NCBI GenBank assembly: GCA_947476515.1
Contig: CANJQZ010000061.1
Span: 1-9,279, forward strand
Length of the DNA: 9,279 bases
DNA from: Flavobacteriales bacterium
GTDB lineage: Bacteria > Bacteroidota > Bacteroidia > Flavobacteriales_D > Crocinitomicaceae
Direction of reading: 5' to 3'
Part shown: positions 6,345 through 9,279 of the stretch, piece after piece
How the letters are laid out: each line of letters starts with the position of its first letter
Position numbering within the stretch: the first letter of the stretch is position 1
Notes under the pieces: generated by a model
What the model was told of the DNA's origin: nothing
The model's database searches: none
Seen by the model: only the letters and a program-made list of their open reading frames with translations
Position numbers and translations under genes: made by a program

Positions 6345-8687
6345 GTGAAAGATAAAAACACAAAGAATTCTTGGTTAACACATAAAAATACTTTCAAAGT
6401 ATTAATTCTAATATTGACCTTTTTCCTTTATGGAAATTCAATCTCCAATAATTATTCTCTAGATGATGATTTAGTAACTACTACAGACAGAGACCATCAT
6501 CCATTAGTAGAAAAAGGATACCAAGGACTCCACTCCATATTCACTTCAAATTATGCAAGCAATAGCAACCAGAACTACGAGTACCGTCCGATTAGCACCT
6601 ATAGTTTTGCTTTAGAATGGAGCTTATTTGGAAACAGTGAGCACCGCGCCCCTATTTCACATTTTATCAATGTGCTCTTATATGCCATTTTAGGAATCAA
6701 AATTTTAGAGTTACTTCAAAAAATGTTGGGAAATGAATCTGACTTTTTTTCATTCTGCATTACTGCGCTATTTCTAGCTCATCCGATCCATACAGAAGTA
6801 GTCAATTCACTCAAAAATAGAGACGAAATTCTCAGTCTATTGTTTTCAGTTTTAGCATTAATTGCAGCATTCAACTATATAGACCATAAGAAAGTAAGAT
6901 ACTTAATTGCATTACCCTTCTTATTCTTATTGGCTATACTCAGCAAGAAAACAGCGATGCCGTTTTTAGTAATTATCCCTATGGCGATTTATTTTTTCAG
7001 AACTACCAATTGGAAAATATTACTTTCCTTGAGTGGTTTAATAATTTTAGGGAGATTACTTTTTACCTTTATGAATAAAGGACTATTAAACGAACCTAAA
7101 AACAGAGCCTTCTTATTTATTGAAAACCCTCTTTTTGGTAGTCATTTATACGAAAGAATCCCTCAATTTTTTTACACTAATTTTTTATATATCCAACAAT
7201 TATTACTCCCTTATGATCTTAATTTTTATTACGGGTATAATGCTATTCCAATAGTTAACTACACCAGTATATCCTTTATAATTTCACTTATTCTGATACT
7301 AATTTGGCTTGGATTTGCGCTGTATAAGTTCAAACAGAAATCACTCTATTCTTTTGGGATTCTTTTCTTTTTCTTGGCTATTGGAGGAGCCTCTAACTTG
7401 ATTTACCCAATGGTTGGGATTTATGCAGAACGACTAGCCTTCACAGCCTCCTTAGGTTTTTCTATAGCATTTACCTACCTCTTATTTCTTTTATTTAAAG
7501 TTCCCTTAACGGCAAAAATTACAGCATTAAATAAGAATAAATTACCCTACTTACTATTACTATTACTTACCCTGAGTTCCTTCGTTGTCATAAAAAGAAA
7601 TCCAGCTTGGGAAAGTAAAAAAAGTTTATATCAAAGCGACATGAAGGATTTAAAATCATCAGCAAAAGCAAATTCCTTAATGGGGCAAGAATATCAATAT
7701 GAAAGCATGCAGATTGCCTTAATGAATCCAATACAAATCAAGGAAATCATTAAAACTGGAGCCTCTGCTAATTTTTATTACTCAAGAGCTTTAAAAGTTT
7801 ATCCTAATTACACAGAATTATTAAACAATCAAGCTTCCTTGCAAGCAACTGTTTTCTTAAATCCACTTGCCGCGAGACAACTATTTAATAAAGCAATTTC
7901 AATTGACTCCAACTATTTAGAAGGACATGAGCACACGATTTTAAATGAGATTGCCATTAACAAACTCTATCAAAGAGTAAATAATATTAAAAATATTCAG
8001 ACGAATCTTTCAGATCAAAAGAAATTTTCTAGAGCAGAATTTATTAAAATATTAAGCATAATTGTTCAATTCGAAACCATGGGAAAGAAAGTCCTAAGTT
8101 CTGGACTAAGACCTGAAAGTATTAAATATACAGTACAATATGCCGAACAGCTTCAATTAAATTACCCTAGTTCTACCCTAAATAAAATCGATTTTGCGCA
8201 TCAAATTAATATTTCGTTGAACGACTTATATAGCGGCAGGACTAAGTCAGGAGAAAATATTTTGGATCCTTTGATAAGAAAACTTTGTGAAATCTCTCAT
8301 TACAAAAAAGAGACTAATGATACTGAAATAGTAAAGAGCCTCCATCAACTTAAAAAAATCAACTATTTAAAATATTTTTCACTTGCCGAGAACTATTTTA
8401 TTGTTGCTGCTAAATATTCTGATTTAATTTCATTAGAACAGCAATACATTACAAAATACCCAAGAAAAAGTCATGTGAAGCCTACCATACAAATTGCAAA
8501 TGCTTATTTCAATTTACAAAAACCGAAGAAGTCCATGTATTATTTTGAGCAGGCAATTTCCATGTTACAAACAGAACAGGATCAATTAAAAGGAAGCGAA
8601 ATGGAAACTAAAAAAGATTCTTTAGCGATTGAAATAAACAGATTAAATCAATTTATCGGTCAAATTAAAGTAAAGACTAAAAAGTGA
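6345..8687 (+). CDS. TMTC/DUF1736-like GT-C membrane glycosyltransferase with C-terminal TPR region
   Basis: A 780-residue protein. About residues 18-415 hold roughly ten to twelve hydrophobic segments; residues 416-780 are soluble. Motifs match the TMTC-type O-mannosyltransferase architecture: an acidic DDD (40-42) after the first membrane segment, where GT-C enzymes keep their catalytic Asp; YRPIST (80-85); HFINV (106-110); HPIHTE (146-151); NRDE (158-161); YAERLAF (360-366); and a 'NPAWESKKSLYQSD' segment (419-432) at the membrane-to-TPR junction. Weak TPR-like helices follow ('YYSRALKVYPNY' 478-489, 'LFNKAISIDSNY' 513-524, 'ANAYFNLQKPKKSMYYFEQAI' in parts 719-738). Such enzymes use polyprenyl-phosphate sugars outside the cytoplasmic membrane. 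GTG is the only plausible start, because an in-frame stop (6339-6341) lies one codon upstream. The acceptor is unknown and the activity is inferred. Its stop overlaps the sulfotransferase start. Confidence 0.85.
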   Translation: MKDKNTKNSWLTHKNTFKVLILILTFFLYGNSISNNYSLDDDLVTTTDRDHHPLVEKGYQGLHSIFTSNYASNSNQNYEYRPISTYSFALEWSLFGNSEHRAPISHFINVLLYAILGIKILELLQKMLGNESDFFSFCITALFLAHPIHTEVVNSLKNRDEILSLLFSVLALIAAFNYIDHKKVRYLIALPFLFLLAILSKKTAMPFLVIIPMAIYFFRTTNWKILLSLSGLIILGRLLFTFMNKGLLNEPKNRAFLFIENPLFGSHLYERIPQFFYTNFLYIQQLLLPYDLNFYYGYNAIPIVNYTSISFIISLILILIWLGFALYKFKQKSLYSFGILFFFLAIGGASNLIYPMVGIYAERLAFTASLGFSIAFTYLLFLLFKVPLTAKITALNKNKLPYLLLLLLTLSSFVVIKRNPAWESKKSLYQSDMKDLKSSAKANSLMGQEYQYESMQIALMNPIQIKEIIKTGASANFYYSRALKVYPNYTELLNNQASLQATVFLNPLAARQLFNKAISIDSNYLEGHEHTILNEIAINKLYQRVNNIKNIQTNLSDQKKFSRAEFIKILSIIVQFETMGKKVLSSGLRPESIKYTVQYAEQLQLNYPSSTLNKIDFAHQINISLNDLYSGRTKSGENILDPLIRKLCEISHYKKETNDTEIVKSLHQLKKINYLKYFSLAENYFIVAAKYSDLISLEQQYITKYPRKSHVKPTIQIANAYFNLQKPKKSMYYFEQAISMLQTEQDQLKGSEMETKKDSLAIEINRLNQFIGQIKVKTKK

Positions 8688-9279
8688 CTCCTTCTAAAGA
8701 AATTGCGTATATCGTTGGGATTGGTCGATCCGGAACCTCCTTATTACAGTCCTTGCTGAACCAACATCCTAAGGTATTTGCTGGTCCAGAAAACTATTTC
8801 GTTCGGTTCTTTCATCCCAATTGGAAAAATAAAACCAAATTCAATGGTCAAGATATTAAATTAATAAATCAATATAATCTTGCATTTAATCAACTGCAAC
8901 TTCCAATAGGATTCGAAACGAAATCTTTCGAGGATATGTACGCGAATAATTTTTATTCCTTTTGCACTGAGAATTACTTTCAATACAACAATTCAGCAAC
9001 AAATAGCAAGGAAATTAGCTTGATCATAGATAAAAATCCGATCAATTCAACTTACATAAAAGAAATACTAAGCTTTAATCCATCGGCAAAATTCATTTTC
9101 ATGATGCGCGATTACAGAGCTAATTTTTTATCTCGTAAAGAATCTGTTCACTTAAGTTCGAGCAATATAAGCTACAATGCTCTACGCTGGCGCTATTTCA
9201 CCAAAAAAATACTAAAAGAGCAAGAAAAAAGGCCCAATCAATTTCATATTATAAAGTATGAGGACTTAGTACAACAACC
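8684..9279 (+). CDS. Sulfotransferase family protein, 3'-truncated
   Basis: The frame runs open from the GTG at 8684 to the right edge (198 codons visible). The start overlaps the preceding stop as GTGA, so translation is probably coupled. The N-terminus has a PAPS-binding 5'-phosphosulfate loop, 'GIGRSGTSLLQSLLNQHP' (12-29). It is followed by 'DKNPINSTYIKEIL' (116-129), the 3'-phosphate-binding segment 'FIFMMRDYRANFLSRKES' (137-154, Arg142 and Ser150) and 'KYEDLV' (191-196), all in the order and spacing of cytosolic-type sulfotransferases. The family transfers sulfate from PAPS to hydroxyl or amino groups of sugars, lipids or small molecules. Next to a glycosyltransferase, a surface-glycan or lipid acceptor is plausible. 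No signal peptide is seen, so it probably acts in the cytoplasm. The C-terminal part is missing. Confidence 0.9.
   Translation, partial: MTPSKEIAYIVGIGRSGTSLLQSLLNQHPKVFAGPENYFVRFFHPNWKNKTKFNGQDIKLINQYNLAFNQLQLPIGFETKSFEDMYANNFYSFCTENYFQYNNSATNSKEISLIIDKNPINSTYIKEILSFNPSAKFIFMMRDYRANFLSRKESVHLSSSNISYNALRWRYFTKKILKEQEKRPNQFHIIKYEDLVQQ

Noticed and set aside
7545..7572. TTACTATTA-like tandem repeat
   Set aside because: It encodes a run of leucines in a membrane segment and is explained by codon use.

Overview
This is an AT-rich window with features typical of Bacteroidota, probably Flavobacteriia. It has a type IX secretion (T9SS) C-terminal sorting domain, a FISUMP-domain secreted protein, mostly A-rich translation starts without Shine-Dalgarno sequences, and TAnnTTTG-like promoter elements. 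No rRNA, tRNA, CRISPR array or insertion sequence was seen. The window is densely coding; its largest gene-free stretch is 171 bp (5742-5912).

Layout. (1) 1-1526 (+): the 3' part of a secreted subtilisin-like (S8) protease with Ig-like domains and a T9SS sorting domain, cut by the left edge. (2) 1533-5023 (-): a tight run of four genes whose ends all overlap by 4 or 8 nt. In transcription order they are an AAC(3)-like acyl-CoA N-acyltransferase, a NodB/CE4-like polysaccharide deacetylase, a FemAB/GNAT-like acyltransferase and a FabG-like short-chain dehydrogenase. This looks like one translationally coupled glycan or amino-sugar tailoring operon. (3) 5082-5741 (-): a secreted FISUMP-domain protein 58 bp upstream of that operon, possibly co-transcribed with it. 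(4) 5913-6299 (+): a small exported LTxxQ-like helical protein, divergent from FISUMP and closed by a near-perfect intrinsic terminator. (5) 6345-9279 (+): a large GT-C membrane protein resembling the TMTC/DUF1736 O-mannosyltransferases with degenerate TPRs, overlapping by 4 nt (GTGA) a PAPS-dependent sulfotransferase that runs off the right edge.

Taken together, most genes here act on the cell envelope or surface: two acyltransferases, one deacetylase, one reductase, one membrane glycosyltransferase, one sulfotransferase and three exported proteins. I infer a surface-glycan decoration region. The substrates cannot be read from the sequence. The most distinctive elements are the overlapping acyltransferase-deacetylase-acyltransferase-reductase cassette and the coupled TMTC-like glycosyltransferase/sulfotransferase pair. 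Two starts are non-ATG: TTG at 4124 (-), with a good Shine-Dalgarno, and GTG at 6345 (+), only 15 nt after a terminator.
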